NCBI GenBank assembly: GCA_036365145.1
Contig: JAEOAD010000048.1
Location: 10,705,001-10,769,000, forward strand
Origin: Orientallactaga sibirica
Taxonomy: Eukaryota; Chordata; Mammalia; Rodentia; Dipodidae
Length of the DNA: 64,000 nucleotides
Direction of reading: 5' to 3'
The notes beneath the pieces were generated by a model, which worked only from the letters and a program-made list of their open reading frames with translations, was not told where the DNA came from and did no database searches. The position numbers and the translations under genes are program-made. The first letter of the stretch is position 1. Every line of letters begins with the position of its first letter. Positions 10,099 through 21,849 of this stretch are shown here, one piece after another.

Positions 10099-10284
10099 CC
10101 TGATCTTTTGCTCTGCTCCCCACTCCTTGCACACCAAGAATCGTTGTAGTCCACTGGGGTATGTTGCGGAGGCTCCTAGGAACAGGGAGTTACACACAGG
10201 AGAAGGGACACTCATAAGAAGCATCTGAGAGCCACAGAGGTTTAAACTTTGGAGTCTACAGCCCTAAGAGAAAAGGGTGACTGT

Positions 10285-11240
10285 TGAAGCAGGCATGGCG
10301 GTGCACATCTGTTATCCTAGTCCCGGGGATGTGGGGAAGGAAAATCCTGAATTCAGGGCTGCCCTGGACTACTAACAAGCTCGGGACCAGCCTGTCTATC
10401 TCAAAAACCATGGCCCAGGAATGAGAAGCAAGGAAGAGCATTTCCCTACACTCAGGGAAGGGGGTAGGGAATAGGCGGAAGGGAGGCAGAGGAGGGTTCA
10501 ACTTACTCATCCAGTCAACAAAAGTCTGGGAAGAGCCAGGCATGGTGGCACACACCTTTAATCCCAGCACTTGGGAGGCAGAGGTAGGAGGATCACCGTG
10601 AGTTCGAGACCACCCTAAGACTTCATAGCGAATTCAAGGTCAGCCTGAGCTAGAGTGAAACCCTACCTTGAAAAACAACAACAACAACAACAACAACAAC
10701 AAAAAAGTCTGGTAAGAGGGCGGGAGAGATGGCTCAGTGGTTAAGGTGCTTGCCTGCAAAGCCAATGGACCCAGGCTCAGTTCCCCAGGACCCACGTAAG
10801 TCAGATGCACCAAGGGGCACATGCATCTGGAGTTCGTTTTCAGCAGCTGAAGGCCCTGGCATGCCCATTCTCTCTCTTTCTAATAAAAAATATAAATAAA
10901 AAATATTTTAAAAAGAATAACTAAAAAAAAAATCTGGCGGGCTGGAGAGATGGCTTAGGGGTTAAGGTGCCTGCCTCTTAAGCCTAAGAACACTGGTTCC
11001 AATCTCTAGCAGTTCCAATCTCCAGGTCCCACGTTTAGCCAGATGCAAAGTGATGCAAGGGTGCAATGCCGCACTTGGCCACAAGGGGCGCACACATCTG
11101 GATTTCGTTCGCAGCAGCTGAGACACTGCTCGCGCGCTCATCTCTGTCTTCCTCTCCCTCTCCCTCTCCCTCTCTCTCTCTCTGTCTCTCTCTGTGTCTG
11201 TCTCCAAAAAAATAAGATAAAATAAAAAATAAAAAATAAA
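10285..11240 (+). mobile_element. B1 copies and two tRNA-derived SINEs
   Basis: Old B1 10285-10400; B1 10530-10704 flanked by AAAGTCTGGGAAGAG/AAAGTCTGGTAAGAG; SINE 10719-10905; long-form SINE 10938-11240 with a duplicated GTTCCAATCTC. Confidence 0.88.
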
Positions 11241-11528
11241 AAAAAAGTTAAAAAAAATCTGGGAAGACAACCTGTTCAAGTGCTTATCTTGTGTGTTTTT
11301 TCCTATGCCTCAAACACTGTTTTACTCTAACTTTAGTTCAGGTGACTACAGGGACTCAGAGGACACGGAGTGACAAGAGATATACTGTGGAGCCCACGAG
11401 AAAGCAGTAAGTGCACTGGCCAGATATTTAATAAGTAGCTGTGTTTCAATGAGAACAAATTCTGAAAAACACAATTCTTGCCCATTTTCCAGGACCTACC
11501 AGGACGTGACGGCATCTTCACGACTCAC

Positions 11529-11644
11529 CTTCCAGGACACGCTCCTGGTTGATGTTCTGGGCGTTTGTTTCCTGAATCCTCAAGTGCTCCTTCAACAAGT
11601 TGTTTTCATCCATAACCGCTTCGATGTGAGTCCAAATGTGATGC
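11529..11644 (-). CDS. CEP89-like: CEP89-like exon 9
   Basis: 116 bases, phase 2 in and 1 out; acceptor TCAATTGTAG, donor GGAAG/GTGAGTC. It reads HHIWTHIEAVMDENNLLKEH then LRIQETNAQNINQERVLE, matching the human W...AKLVLEENKLLLEQLEIQQ and HQERLQE stretches. About four residues are missing after the Trp relative to human. Confidence 0.87.
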
Positions 11645-11883
11645 CTACAATTGATTTACACAATTATGTACTGTCGTTCAGGGTGCAAGACCACAGACAC
11701 GCACCTGAGTGTGCAGGAGAAGTAGTGATGGGACAGGTATTCATGTTGAACACAGTCGTGACACAGCAAACGCTGCCTTTCACAGTAAGTGGCGGGAATG
11801 ACAGCAACAACGCCTGAATTACGCACTGCACTGGTCATGTTATAAAGACAAAGGCTCAAACACATACAAAAGTACAGAGAACA

Positions 11884-12800
11884 GGGGCTGCAGAGATGGC
11901 TCAGTGGTTAAGGTGCTTGCCTGCAAAGCCTAAAGACCTAGGTTTGATTCCCCATGTAAAGCCAGATGCACAAAGTGGCTCATGCACCTAAAGTTCATTT
12001 GTGGTGTGCCCTGGTGTGCCTTTTCTCTGTCCTTGCAAATAAATAAAAATAAAAAGTATTTTTTAAAAAATACAGAGAATGGGAAAGTTCCACGTGTCTA
12101 TCACTTAGGAGAAGCCATCATAAAGTGGCTAGTTGTGTTTTGTCAGTGTCAACATCCAATCTCTGCACCTAACTGAGTTAATTTTGACACCCATGTGAAA
12201 CCTTTAAAAATTTTGGAAGGTCCCATTTTAGTTCAGAAACACTCCTTCGTAGTCACTGAGCTGGGCATGGTAGCTACATCTGCACTGCCAGTATTCTAGA
12301 AGCTCAGGAAAGAGAATTTCTTGAGCACAGGACTTCAGGTCTAGACTATGGGACATAACAAGACGTATGGCTCTTAAAAAATAAAAATATGGGGCTGGAG
12401 AGATGGCTTAGTTCTAAGGTGCTTGCCTGTGAAGCCTAAGGACCCAGGTTTGATTCCCAATACCCACGAAAGCCACAAGGTGCCCAAGGTGGAGCATGTG
12501 TCTGGAGTTTGTTTGCAGTGGCTGGAGACCCTAGTATGTTCATTCTCTATCTGCCTCTTTCTCGCTCTTAAATAAATAAATAAAAATTTAAAAAATGGAG
12601 CTGGAGAGATGGCTTAGTGGTTAAGGTGCTTGCCTGTGAAGCCTAAGGATCCAGGTTCAATTCCCTAGAACCTACATAAGCCAAATGTACATGGTGTCAC
12701 ATGCGTTTAGAGTTTGTTTGCAGTGGCTAGAGGCCCTGGAGCACCCATTCTTTCTTTTCTCCCCCTCTCTCTTGTTGTCATAAACAAATAAATAAATTCA
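11884..12800 (+). mobile_element. three tRNA-derived SINEs and an old B1
   Basis: SINE 11885-12060 (missing part of its body), old B1 12248-12375, SINE 12393-12592, SINE 12598-12800. Confidence 0.85.
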
Positions 12801-12857
12801 TGTATGTATTTGATGAGTTCATGAAGTTTATTTCTATTATCTTGTTTTAAATGTGAA

Positions 12858-13085
12858 AAGGGCCAGAGAGATAGATGGCTTAGCGGTTAAGGTGGCTGCC
12901 TGTGAAGCCTAAGAATGCCCCTTGGATTCTCCAGGTCCCACGTTTAGTCAGACGCAAAGTGACGAAAGGGCACAATGCCGCACATGCACACAAGGGGGCG
13001 CACGCGTCTGGAGTTTGTTCACAGCTGAGAGGCAGCTGGCGAACCCATTCTCTCTCTGCACTGCCCCCTCTCTCTCTGCGAAAAA
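12858..13085 (+). mobile_element. long-form tRNA SINE next to the GC donor of exon 8
   Basis: Carries GATAGATGGCTTAGCGG and TAGTCAGACGCAAAGTGACG. Its CT-rich tail ends about ten bases from the exon 8 splice donor. Confidence 0.9.
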
Positions 13086-13095
13086 CACCACTTGC

Positions 13096-13196
13096 CTTGC
13101 CTCCTTTGCTGCATGACACTCATTTAATCTTTGTTGCAATTCTTCATTTTCTTTCACCATGCCTTGGATTTGCATCCTGAGTGATCTCATTTCTTC
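13096..13196 (-). CDS. CEP89-like: CEP89-like exon 8, with GC donor site
   Basis: 101 bases, phase 0 in and 2 out. It reads EEMRSLRMQIQGMVKENEEL then QQRLNECHAAKEAR, matching human [20 protein letters not shown]. The only cut that keeps frame with the next exon is GAGGCAAG/GCAAGT, a consensus GC-AG donor; the nearby GTGGTG would leave the wrong phase. A SINE ends about ten bases beyond this donor. The roughly 45-residue human segment before this exon was not found. Confidence 0.85.
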
Positions 13197-13545
13197 CTGA
13201 AAGAAAGTTGATGTCCATTGAAATCCTCACATCCACATACATCAGCATCCCTAGTTGACTGTTGCGGCTGTAGCTAAAACCAAATACAACAGCCATTTGG
13301 TAACGTCTCGCTCTAGCACCTAGTCCCGGGGCTCCAAGCATGTCTTCAGGGAGCCTGCAGACTAGTGAGAAATATTGAGACAGCTGGGATGTTGCTGAGC
13401 ATGGGGACAAACAATCTAGGTCTCAGGTATTCAGTTCCCAATTTGGTAATCTTTTCTGTAAATGCCGAATATGAGAAAACTTCAAAGCGTGGGGGTTAAA
13501 AAAGCAGAGATGCTAGAATTTTTGGTCTTAGATATTAGAAGATGA

Positions 13546-13745
13546 GGACTGCAGAGATGGCTCAGTGGTTAAAGGAGCTTGCTTGCAAAGCCTGATGGCC
13601 CAGGTTCGATTCCCCAGTACCCACGTAAAGCCAGATACACAAAATGGCACATACATATGAAGTTTGGTTGCAGTGGTAGAAGGCATGACCATATTCATTC
13701 TCTTTCACTTCGTTTTTGACTCTCTCAAATAAATAGAAGCATTAA
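13546..13745 (+). mobile_element. tRNA-derived SINE
   Basis: Box A ATGGCTCAGTGGTTAAAGG; box B GGTTCGATTCC intact. Confidence 0.88.
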
Positions 13746-13759
13746 AAAAATACAACTAG

Positions 13760-14600
13760 GTCCAATCCTAGTATACATATTATTTTTTACAAAGATACTA
13801 GGAGATGAATTGGATTTTTAGGTGAAAAGAAAGACATCTCTTTCCTTCATGAAAACACATGTGGGTGGGTGGGGGGGTCAATGCAAGGGCCCAAGGCTAA
13901 TCTTGCCCCATGCCCAGCAGTGTGAGAAAGCTCTCCACTCACAGTTGGGCAGGTTCTGGCTCTGTGTTTATGGCAGTGCACATGGGCCTCTACTTGGTCT
14001 TCTCCAGCCAGTGCCTGCTGCCCTCAGTGCCCTGTGCTGTCCTCTGTGAGAATCTTAAGTGCCCATGTTTACTCTGGGGGCTTGGAAGTACTGGTCTCTC
14101 AAGTACCAGACATGTATGCTTATATGTGTTTTGATGGATTGACTGATGTGTGGAGCTAGCATGAACCCAGACCCTTGGGCAGGCTAGGCCTGCACGCTAC
14201 CATGGAGCCACATCACATCCCCAGCCCACACCTGTTTATCTCTTAAAGCGCCATTGCCAAGTAGTAACTTCGATGTCCCTCACCTTCTGCCAGGACACAT
14301 ACACCATGGGCCTGCAGACAACCTGGCAAATTAAAGCCAATAGGCCAGCTGCCCATTTTGTAGGTCAGCTTCACGGAACCCCAGGCTCCTGTCACTCACA
14401 TGTCATCTGCACTGTTTCTGCATTTATAGCCGTGGAGCTGAGTTGCTGACAGAAACCACACGATGCATATAGCCTCAAATATTTACAAAGTGGCTCTATA
14501 TAAACAATGTGGATTGAACCTGATACAGAAATTGTACTAAAATAGTAATATTATTATTGGGATTGATCTTTGGTCAATGAGCATAAGATAAATTTATGTT
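13760..14600. other. intron 7 unique stretch
   Basis: No exon seen. 14140-14227 is a reversed ID-like relic ending CATCACATCCCCAGCCC. I looked here for the exon encoding the human PPWLLD...YEDRM segment and found nothing similar. Confidence 0.5.
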
Positions 14601-14611
14601 CTCTATTAAAG

Positions 14612-14814
14612 AGGGTCTGGAGAGATGGCTTAGTGGTTAAGGCACTTGCCAGGAAAGCAAAAGGACCCAGGTTTGATTCCCTAGTACCCATGTAAAGCCA
14701 GATGCACAAGATGGTGCATGCATCTGTTTTTGCAGTGGCTAGATGCCCTAGTGTGCCCATTTTCTGTCTGTCTGTCTATCTGTCTGTCTGTCTCTCTTTC
14801 TCATAAATAAATGA

Positions 14815-14858
<44 letters not shown>

Positions 14859-15160
14859 AACAGAGTCCATGCAGGGCATGGTGGTGCATACAGCACTCAG
14901 AGGCTTAGGTAGGAGAATCTCTGTGAGTTCGAGGCCATCCTGAGCTACAGAGTGAGTGCTAGGTCAGCCTGGGCTACAGGCTGCGTCTCCAAAAATCTCA
15001 AAATAAATAAATAAAGTGACCAGTAGTCTGTCACAAAATCCCGGACAGAAAAACAACATCAAGTTAATGTTGGAGCTGGGAGGATAGCTCAGTGGGACAG
15101 TGATTGACTGGCACAAGGGAGGCCCTGGGCCCAAGGCCCTGGGATTGGAGACAAGCATCA
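14612..15160 (+). mobile_element. tRNA SINE, (CAA)n, old B1 and ID-like copy
   Basis: SINE 14612-14815 with a (TGTC)n tract, (AAC)n 14820-14858, old B1 14868-15003, ID-like 15073-15160. Confidence 0.75.
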
Positions 15161-15645
15161 CAGAGAAGAAAGAAAAGTCAGATTAATATTGTGCCAGGTG
15201 AAAGATATCAGATAAAAAAAGACCGTCCATTATCAAGTCCATTTCTATGGAATGTTCAGAATAGGAAAATCCATAGACACAGACAGTAAATCAGTAGTTT
15301 CTGGGGGCTGGGGTGGAGGGAGGACATGGGGGGAAAGAGGAGAGACTGCTCGTGGGTTTGATGTTTTCCAATATGGTGAGGACAGGATATTCCAGAACTA
15401 TGATGACTGAGCAAGTCTGCAAACCCATGGCACCGTACACTTAAAATGAGTGAATCAGTAGAGCATGGAGACACATGCTTATCGTCCCACACGAGTGTGA
15501 GGCCAACCTGGACTACACGAGACCTTATCTCATGAACACCAAGAAGTAAATTAAGTGAAACAAACCGGTGATACGGATAGTGGCAAATTATACCACTGAG
15601 CATCCCTAATTGGACCATCCCAACTCCAAAATGCTTCAAAGTCCA
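15160..15645. other. intron 7 stretch, mostly unassigned
   Basis: A B1 3' fragment lies at 15470-15540 (GTGAGGCCAACCTGGACTAC). The rest shows no exon, repeat class or coding pattern. Confidence 0.4.
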
Positions 15646-16210
15646 CAATGAAAAAACTTTTTTATTTTTATTTTTGGAGAGAGACAGAGAGAGACAGAAA
15701 GAGAGGGAGAGGAAGACAGAGATGGGCATGCCAGCAGCCTCTCAGCTGCTGCAAATGAAATCCAGATGCATGTGCCCTCTTGTGGTCAAGTGCGGCATTG
15801 TGCCCTTGCGTCACTTTGCATCTGGCTAAACGTGGGACCTGGAGATTGGAACCGCTGGAGATTGGAACCAGCGTTCTTAGGCTTAGGAGGCAGGCACCTT
15901 AACCGCTCAGCCATCTCTCCAGCCCTACAATGAAAAAACTTTATTAAGGATGTTCATTAAGCAAAGTTTGGGCAAAATATTCCAAAATCCCAACCCTTGA
16001 AAATCTAAGACTTGTGGACCCGAGCATTTTTTAAAAAAAGATTTTATTTTATGTCTTTATTAGAGACAGGGGAGGGGGGGAGAGTGAGAATGGGTGCCAG
16101 GGCCTCTAGCCACTGCAAACAAACTCCAGATGCATGTGCCACCATGTGCATCTGACTCATGTGGGACCTGGAGAATCGAAGCCTTAACTGCTAAGCCATC
16201 TCTCCAGCCC
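15645..16210 (-). mobile_element. long-form and short-form tRNA SINEs
   Basis: Long form 15645-15930, flanked by ACAATGAAAAAACTTT on both sides (target duplication); short form 16028-16210. Confidence 0.9.
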
Positions 16211-16265
16211 TGGACCTGAGTATTTTGCATAAGGGTTAGTCACCTGGATGTTAAAGCTGTTCAAG

Positions 16266-16730
16266 GGCTGGAGAGATGGCTCAGTGAATAAGGGCATTTA
16301 CTGCATAAGCACAAGGGCCTGCAAAGGCCAGATTCACTCTGAGTTTGATTCCCTAGCAGCCACTTAGAGCAGGGTGGGGACATACACGTGTATAACTGCA
16401 GTCCTTTGGAGAGAGAAGAGCAGAGAATTGCAGGGCTTCTCTGGTGCCACTATGAGATCCTGTGGAACCTTAAGGAGACAGGGCGGAGCAGGGAGAAATA
16501 GGTCGTCAGGGGCAGGCCTTGAAGGTAACGTTATAGGCTGGTACCACTTCCAGTCTGGCCCTCTGCCACGTGCTCTGCAGAGAGGCAACAAATGTCCTCT
16601 GCCATGGACCCAGACACTTCAGCTAGCATGCCTTCCATGCCGCAACATGCAGTATTCCTTGACTCGTAAGCTGAAATAAACCTCCTCTCCCTCAGTTTCT
16701 TTCATTTTGGTATACTGTCAGCAATAAGTA
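16266..16730 (+). mobile_element. B3-like relic and LTR-tail-like segment
   Basis: 16266-16370 has a tRNA-like head. 16660-16730 has AAGCTGAAATAAACCTCC and a T-rich end like the 3' end of an old LTR or other retroelement. Class not resolved. Confidence 0.4.
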
Positions 16731-16741
16731 CCTAATCCTTT

Positions 16742-17152
16742 TTTGTTTGTTTGTTTGTTTTTGAGGTAGGGTCTCACTCTAGCCCAGGCTGACCTGGAGC
16801 TCACTCTAAGTCAGTGAGTCGGGCTGGCCTCAAACTCACAGCAATCTTCCAACCTCAGGTCTCCCAAGTGCTGAAATTAAAGGTGTGTGCCACCATGCCT
16901 GACAATACTTCTTTTTGATGGAATTACTGTTTCCTTTTTTAAAAAATATTTTATTCATTTAGTTATTTGCAAGCAGAGAGAGAAAGGGAGGGAAATGGGC
17001 ACCCCCATGGCCTCTAACCACTGTAAGTGAACTCCAGATGCATGTACCACTCTGTGAATCTGACTTTATGTGGGTCTTGGGGAATAGAACCTGGGTCATT
17101 AGGTTTTGTAGTCAAGCGTCTTAACCACTGAGCCATCTCTCCAACTTCCATT
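16742..17152 (-). mobile_element. B1 and tRNA-derived SINE, reversed
   Basis: B1 16742-16912 preceded by (TTTG)n; SINE 16937-17152. Confidence 0.88.
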
Positions 17153-17321
17153 TTCTTTTCTCAGTGGAAGGGGATGTGGGGGTAGTCCAGATCATCCTTG
17201 AACCCACAATCTGGCCTCAGGCTCACAATCCTTCTGCCTCAACCTTTCTAGTACTAGGAAGAAAGGTATAAGCTACCACCAGCTCTAGATACATGTTTTT
17301 AAATATTGTATTAAAAGAATA

Positions 17322-17945
17322 TCTGTGCTTGGTGGTACACACCTTTCATTTCAAGGCTCGAAACCCTGAGGTAGGAGGATGACTATGAGTTTGAGGTCAC
17401 CCTGGGGCTACAGAGTGAGTTCTAGGACAGCTTGGATTAGAGTGAGACCCTGCTTTAAAAAACACACACACAAAAAAAAAGAGGGCTGGAGAGATGGCTT
17501 AGAGGTTTAGGCACGTGCCTGTGAAGCCTAAGGGCCCATGTTTGACTCCCCAGATCCCAGGAAAGCCAGACACACGAGGTGACGCAAGCCCAAAGTCATT
17601 TGTGCGTGTGCACTAGGTGGCGCATGTGTCTGGAGTTGGATTGTAGTGGCTGGAGGACTTCTCACGCCAATTCTCTCTGTCATTAAAAAAAAAAGTAAGA
17701 GTTCCTCAAGAATTGGACATCAATTCAGCAATAACTTCTGAAAGAAAATCAGTCTGGGGAGATGGGTCGGTGGTTAAAGGCACTTGTTTGCGAAGCCTGC
17801 CAGCCTGGGTTCATATCCCATTATCCATAGAGAGCCAGATGCACAAAGTGACACATGTATCTGGAGTTCCTTTGCTGCAGCAAGAGGCCCTGGCATGCCC
17901 ACGCGCTCTCTGTCTCTTTCTCACATAAAAGCATAAAGCCTATTT
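17322..17945 (+). mobile_element. old B1 and two tRNA-derived SINEs
   Basis: Old B1 17322-17470; SINE 17483-17695 with a CAAGCCCAAAGTC insert; SINE 17752-17945, ending 50 bases from exon 7. Confidence 0.85.
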
Positions 17946-17994
17946 TAAAAAATAAATGAAAGAAAATCTGAATTCTCATAATTGGACATATTAC

Positions 17995-18128
17995 CTCTTT
18001 CTCACACAAACGCCTGAGTCTTGTTTGGCAGTGACTCATTTCTACATTCATATGATCCAAAGTCATTTTCAGCAAATCATTCTCAGCCATCATTTCTTGC
18101 TTTTCTTTCGTTAGAGAAAGTAGTTCAC
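17995..18128 (-). CDS. CEP89-like: CEP89-like exon 7
   Basis: 134 bases, phase 1 in and 0 out; acceptor GCCATTTCAG, donor AAAGAG/GTAATA. It reads GELLSLTKEKQEMMAENDLL followed by KMTLDHMNVEMSHCQTRLRR, matching the human [20 protein letters not shown] and [20 protein letters not shown]. A Cys near the C-terminal side is the only notable departure. Confidence 0.9.
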
Positions 18129-18129
18129 C

Positions 18130-18850
18130 TGAAATGGCTGAAAAACATTGATTTACTATTATACTGTAATAAATTGTATTGAAATTATCAGGATTTTATG
18201 TAAATTACTAATAATTTTTCCTTTTTCTTTGCACATGCATAATACTGTGGTCTAGTGTGAGAGCAGTATGCATTTTCTGCACATGTGTCCTGATGCAGTG
18301 CTCTGTGGCTCACCTGTGGCAGTCAGGTGAGGGCGTCTGGTGTCCCCCTCCTTCACTCACCCACCTGTTTTCCCCTGGAGTCGAGTCTCTTCGTGATTTA
18401 GGTAAGACCTTGCTATTCACAAGCCCCAGTGATTCTCCAGTCTCAATTCTCTTCAGAACGGGGTTAAAAGCATGTAAGCCATGCTCGGCTTTTTAGGTGA
18501 ATTCTCGAAATTTATAATAGAGCAGTCTCAGCTTCCCAGCAAGTTTTCAGAAGAAGTACCCTTAACTATGGAACGGTCTCTCTAGCCCTCATTTGTTCTT
18601 TGTTCCCGTGTAGGGACAGAGGTAGTAAATGTATGTGTGTGTGCGCGCGTGCATGTGTGTGTATGTGTGTGTGAGTGTGTAATACATACAAATGAATGTT
18701 TGAAGCCTGATAAAATGATATAGGTGAAATCAGCAAGTACATAACTGAGAGAATCTTAGTTATAGCATGTCCACAGAAACATCAACAAATACACAACATG
18801 AAACATTGTATCTCAAAGAATTAAAGCAAGGAAAGTCCTGTCTCTCCCCA
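18130..18850. other. intron between exons 7 and 6b
   Basis: Contains a TG-rich tract at 18637-18680. No exon or recognisable repeat otherwise. Confidence 0.5.
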
Positions 18851-18851
18851 C

Positions 18852-19043
18852 CGTCCTGAAGTGCTGCTTTTTCTGCCTCTCTCAGTGCTAGGCTGTCCTC
18901 TGTAGTCTTGAGTTTTAATTGTAAGTGGTTCATTTCCTGTTTCATCGTAGACACTCGAAAAGTGAGATTTTGATTTGTTGATTTGAGGTGCGAGTTTTCT
19001 CCTTGCAATTCCTCAAGCTTTGTGTGAATCCTATCAGTTGTAT
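18852..19043 (-). CDS. CEP89-like: CEP89-like exon 6b (duplicated coiled-coil exon, second copy)
   Basis: 192 bases, phase 1 in and out; acceptor CTACCTTTTTAG, donor GGACG/GTGGGG (weak at +3 to +6). It contains LEELQGENSHLKSTNQNL, TMKQEMNHLQLKLK and REAEKAALQDG, closer to the human sequence in the MKQ-LQLKLK part than exon 6a. Nine codons of exon 6a near its start have no counterpart here. The frame is intact. Confidence 0.88.
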
Positions 19044-19146
19044 CTAAAAAGGTAGAGAAATAATTTTTTTTAAATATAGGTGTTTACCATTTTACATCAA
19101 AATAAAATGCACAGCACTTTATTTGAAAAGCAAAAATCACATGGAG

Positions 19147-19308
19147 CAGCTGGACGTGGTGGCGCACGCCTTTAATCCCAGCACTTGGGAGGCAGAGGTA
19201 GGAGGATCACCGTGAGTTCAAGGCCACCCTGAGACTACATAGTTAATTCCAGGTCAGCCTGGGCCAGAGTGAGACCCCACCTCAAAAACCAAAAAAAAAA
19301 AAAAAAAA
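19147..19308 (+). mobile_element. B1 SINE
   Basis: Flanked by AAAAATCACATGGAGC and AAAATCACATGGAGC, a perfect target duplication, so a young insertion. Confidence 0.93.
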
Positions 19309-19467
19309 AAATCACATGGAGCTACTCATACTAAACCCCAAGTCACCGAACTGTTAGTTTCAAGTAAGTTTTTATATGACATCAAGAGATAACAGTCAAG
19401 TTTCCAACACAAGCCAGTTTCAATTGCAATGAATTAAATTCTGTATTTATCCTTAAGAATAAGTCAC

Positions 19468-20378
19468 CTTGGGCTGGGAAGATTGCTCACTGGTCAAAGG
19501 AGCCTGCCAGCCTGTTTTTTAAAATACTTTAATTTTTATTATTTATTTGAAAGAGAGAAAGACTGAACAAGAATGGGCGTGCCAGGGCCTCCAGCTGCTG
19601 TAAATGAACACCAGATGCACGTGTCACTTATGGCTTCCACAGGTCCAAGGGAATTCAACCTCGGTCCTTTAGTTTTGCAGGCAAGTGCATTAACTGCTAA
19701 GCTATATCTCCAGCCCCCAGCTTGTGTCTGATTCCCCAATACCTGCCTAGTAGCACCTGCATCTGCAAGTTTGCAGTGACAAGAGGCCCTAGTGTACCCA
19801 TTCCCTTTCCTATTTATTAAATAATAAAATTATTAAAAAAATTTTTTTTTTGGTTTTTTGAGGTAGGGTCTCACTCTAGCTCAGGCTGACCTGGATTTCA
19901 CCATGTAGTCTCAGGGAGGCCTCGAACTCACGGAGATCCTCCTACCTCTGTCTCCCGAGTGCTGGGATTAAAGGTGTGTTAAAAATATTTTTACTAAGCC
20001 AGGCGTGATGGCACACACCTTTAATCCCAGCACTTGGGAGCAGAGGTAGGAGGATCGCTGTGAGTTCGAGGCCACCCTGAGACTACATGGTTAATTCCAG
20101 GTCAGCCTGGACCAGAGTAAAACCCTACCTCGAAAAACCAAAAAAAAAAAAATTTTTTTTTTTTTTACTGGGTCTGGAGAGATGGCTTAGTGGATAAGGT
20201 GTTTGCCTGCAAAGCCAAAGGATCCAGGTTCAAGTCTCCAGGACCCATGTAAGCCAGATGCACAAGGGGGCGCATGCATCTGGAGTCTGTTTGCAGTGGC
20301 TGGAGGCCCTGACGTGCCCATTCTCTTCCCCCATCCCCCATGCCTTTTTCTCTCTCAAATAAATAAATAAAATATATT
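19468..20378 (+). mobile_element. nested tRNA SINEs with B1 copies
   Basis: A forward SINE (19468-19515, 19719-19835) is split by a reverse SINE (19516-19718) at GCCAGCCTG/CCCCCAGCTTG. Then reverse B1 19850-19976, forward B1 19997-20150 and forward SINE 20170-20378. Confidence 0.85.
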
Positions 20379-20384
20379 TAAAAT

Positions 20385-21840
20385 ATTTTTATTTATTTAT
20401 TTTCAAGGTGAGAGAGAGAGAGAAAGAGAAAGAGAGAGAGATGGGCACAGCACGGCCTCCTGCCACTGCAACTGAACTTCACTCTGAGCCACTCTATGGA
20501 CCTGGCTATATAGGGGCCCAGGCAATAAGCTGGTGTTGCTGTTCTAGTCCCTGACCAGACGACTGATAACTGGATAATGAAGATGTGGTATGTATTCACA
20601 ATGGAATTTTATTCAGCTGTAAAGAAAAATAATAAAATTTGCAGGAAAATAGATGGGTTTGGAAAAGCCTATACTAAATGAGATATCCTGGTCTCAGGAG
20701 TCATACACAGCATGTTCTCTCTCACGTGAGGATCCTGGCTTCAAATGTTCAGATTTGTGTGTGAGTTGGCAAAGAGTCAGTAGTAGAGGCCAGGAATTGA
20801 GAAACGGGGCATGAGGGAGGGAGGAGTGGGGAGGGACGGGCCAGTAGATAAGTAAGCCGAGGGGAGAATACTGGGGGTGGAACTTTTCTACACAGGGTCA
20901 GGAGAGATGAAAGGAGAGGAGAGGGTGGGAGAAGGGTTAATCACACCACTGAGGTGATGAGTCAGCAATATGGAAAGCTATTTCTTTGTCAGCTAATTAA
21001 AAAATTACTTAAGATTAAGGGACGAGTCTTACTGGCTAGGTGTGGCGGTGTACCAAGACCTCATTGCCAAAGGCTCCACATGCTGTGGTTGCTGGGCAGA
21101 GTTCTGGCTGGATTTCTCTGTGCCCAGCAAGGATGCTGAGAAGTCACTGGCGGTCGTATTCACCAGTGGATCCTGCTAGCTACCCAACTGGTCACACAAG
21201 ATGTGCCCACACAAAAGTGCAACAGTGACATGTAAGTTATGGGGCAACCACCTGCTCTTTAGTAGGATTTGAGGGCCATTCCGCAGGCCGAAATTCATGC
21301 CTGATACTGAAAACCTAGTCAAAAGCCTGTGGCTGGGAAGTGCACAAGCCCTGGGGGGGAATGTATTATTTCTGTTTGACTTCAAGGATATATTATGCCC
21401 ACCAAATTGCCCTGTATACACTTATGTTATGCCTACGTATCTGTGCTGCTATCAGTTTGGGTTAGAAGTCTTTCTTTTCAGATGACGTTGACAGCTGGGA
21501 GCAGCAGACCTCATCCAAGTGCTGGGAAGTGACAGCTGAGTGTTAAGCATACGGCACATCTCTATCACACCCTCCAGTGACTCAGGGACTAGAGTGGAGA
21601 AGTGCTGGAGAGAATGGACAACACTTAGCTGGGACTGGTGGCGCACACCTTTAATTCCAGCACTCAAGAGGCAGAAGTAAGAGCATTGCCGTGAGTCTGA
21701 AATCGGTCTGGGATAAAGCGACACCCTACCTCGAAACCCCCACCAGAAAGACATCAATGTACGGGAGGGAATAAGTCAGTGAAGGGGAATAAAGGAGGGC
21801 AGTGAAGGGGATTATGTACATATTTTAGTAAGTTTTTTAT
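20385..21840 (+). mobile_element. L1 3' end (ORF2 tail and 3' UTR) with SINE fragments
   Basis: After a reverse SINE piece (20385-20470), 20570-20640 reads GATGTGGTATGTATTCACAA with TTTTATTCAGCTGTAAAGAA, a hallmark of the L1 ORF2 3' end. The following G-rich 3' UTR and the 21280-21610 part are homologous to 51780-52100. A B1-like copy sits at 21629-21745. Confidence 0.75.
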
Positions 21841-21849
21841 TTTATGAAA

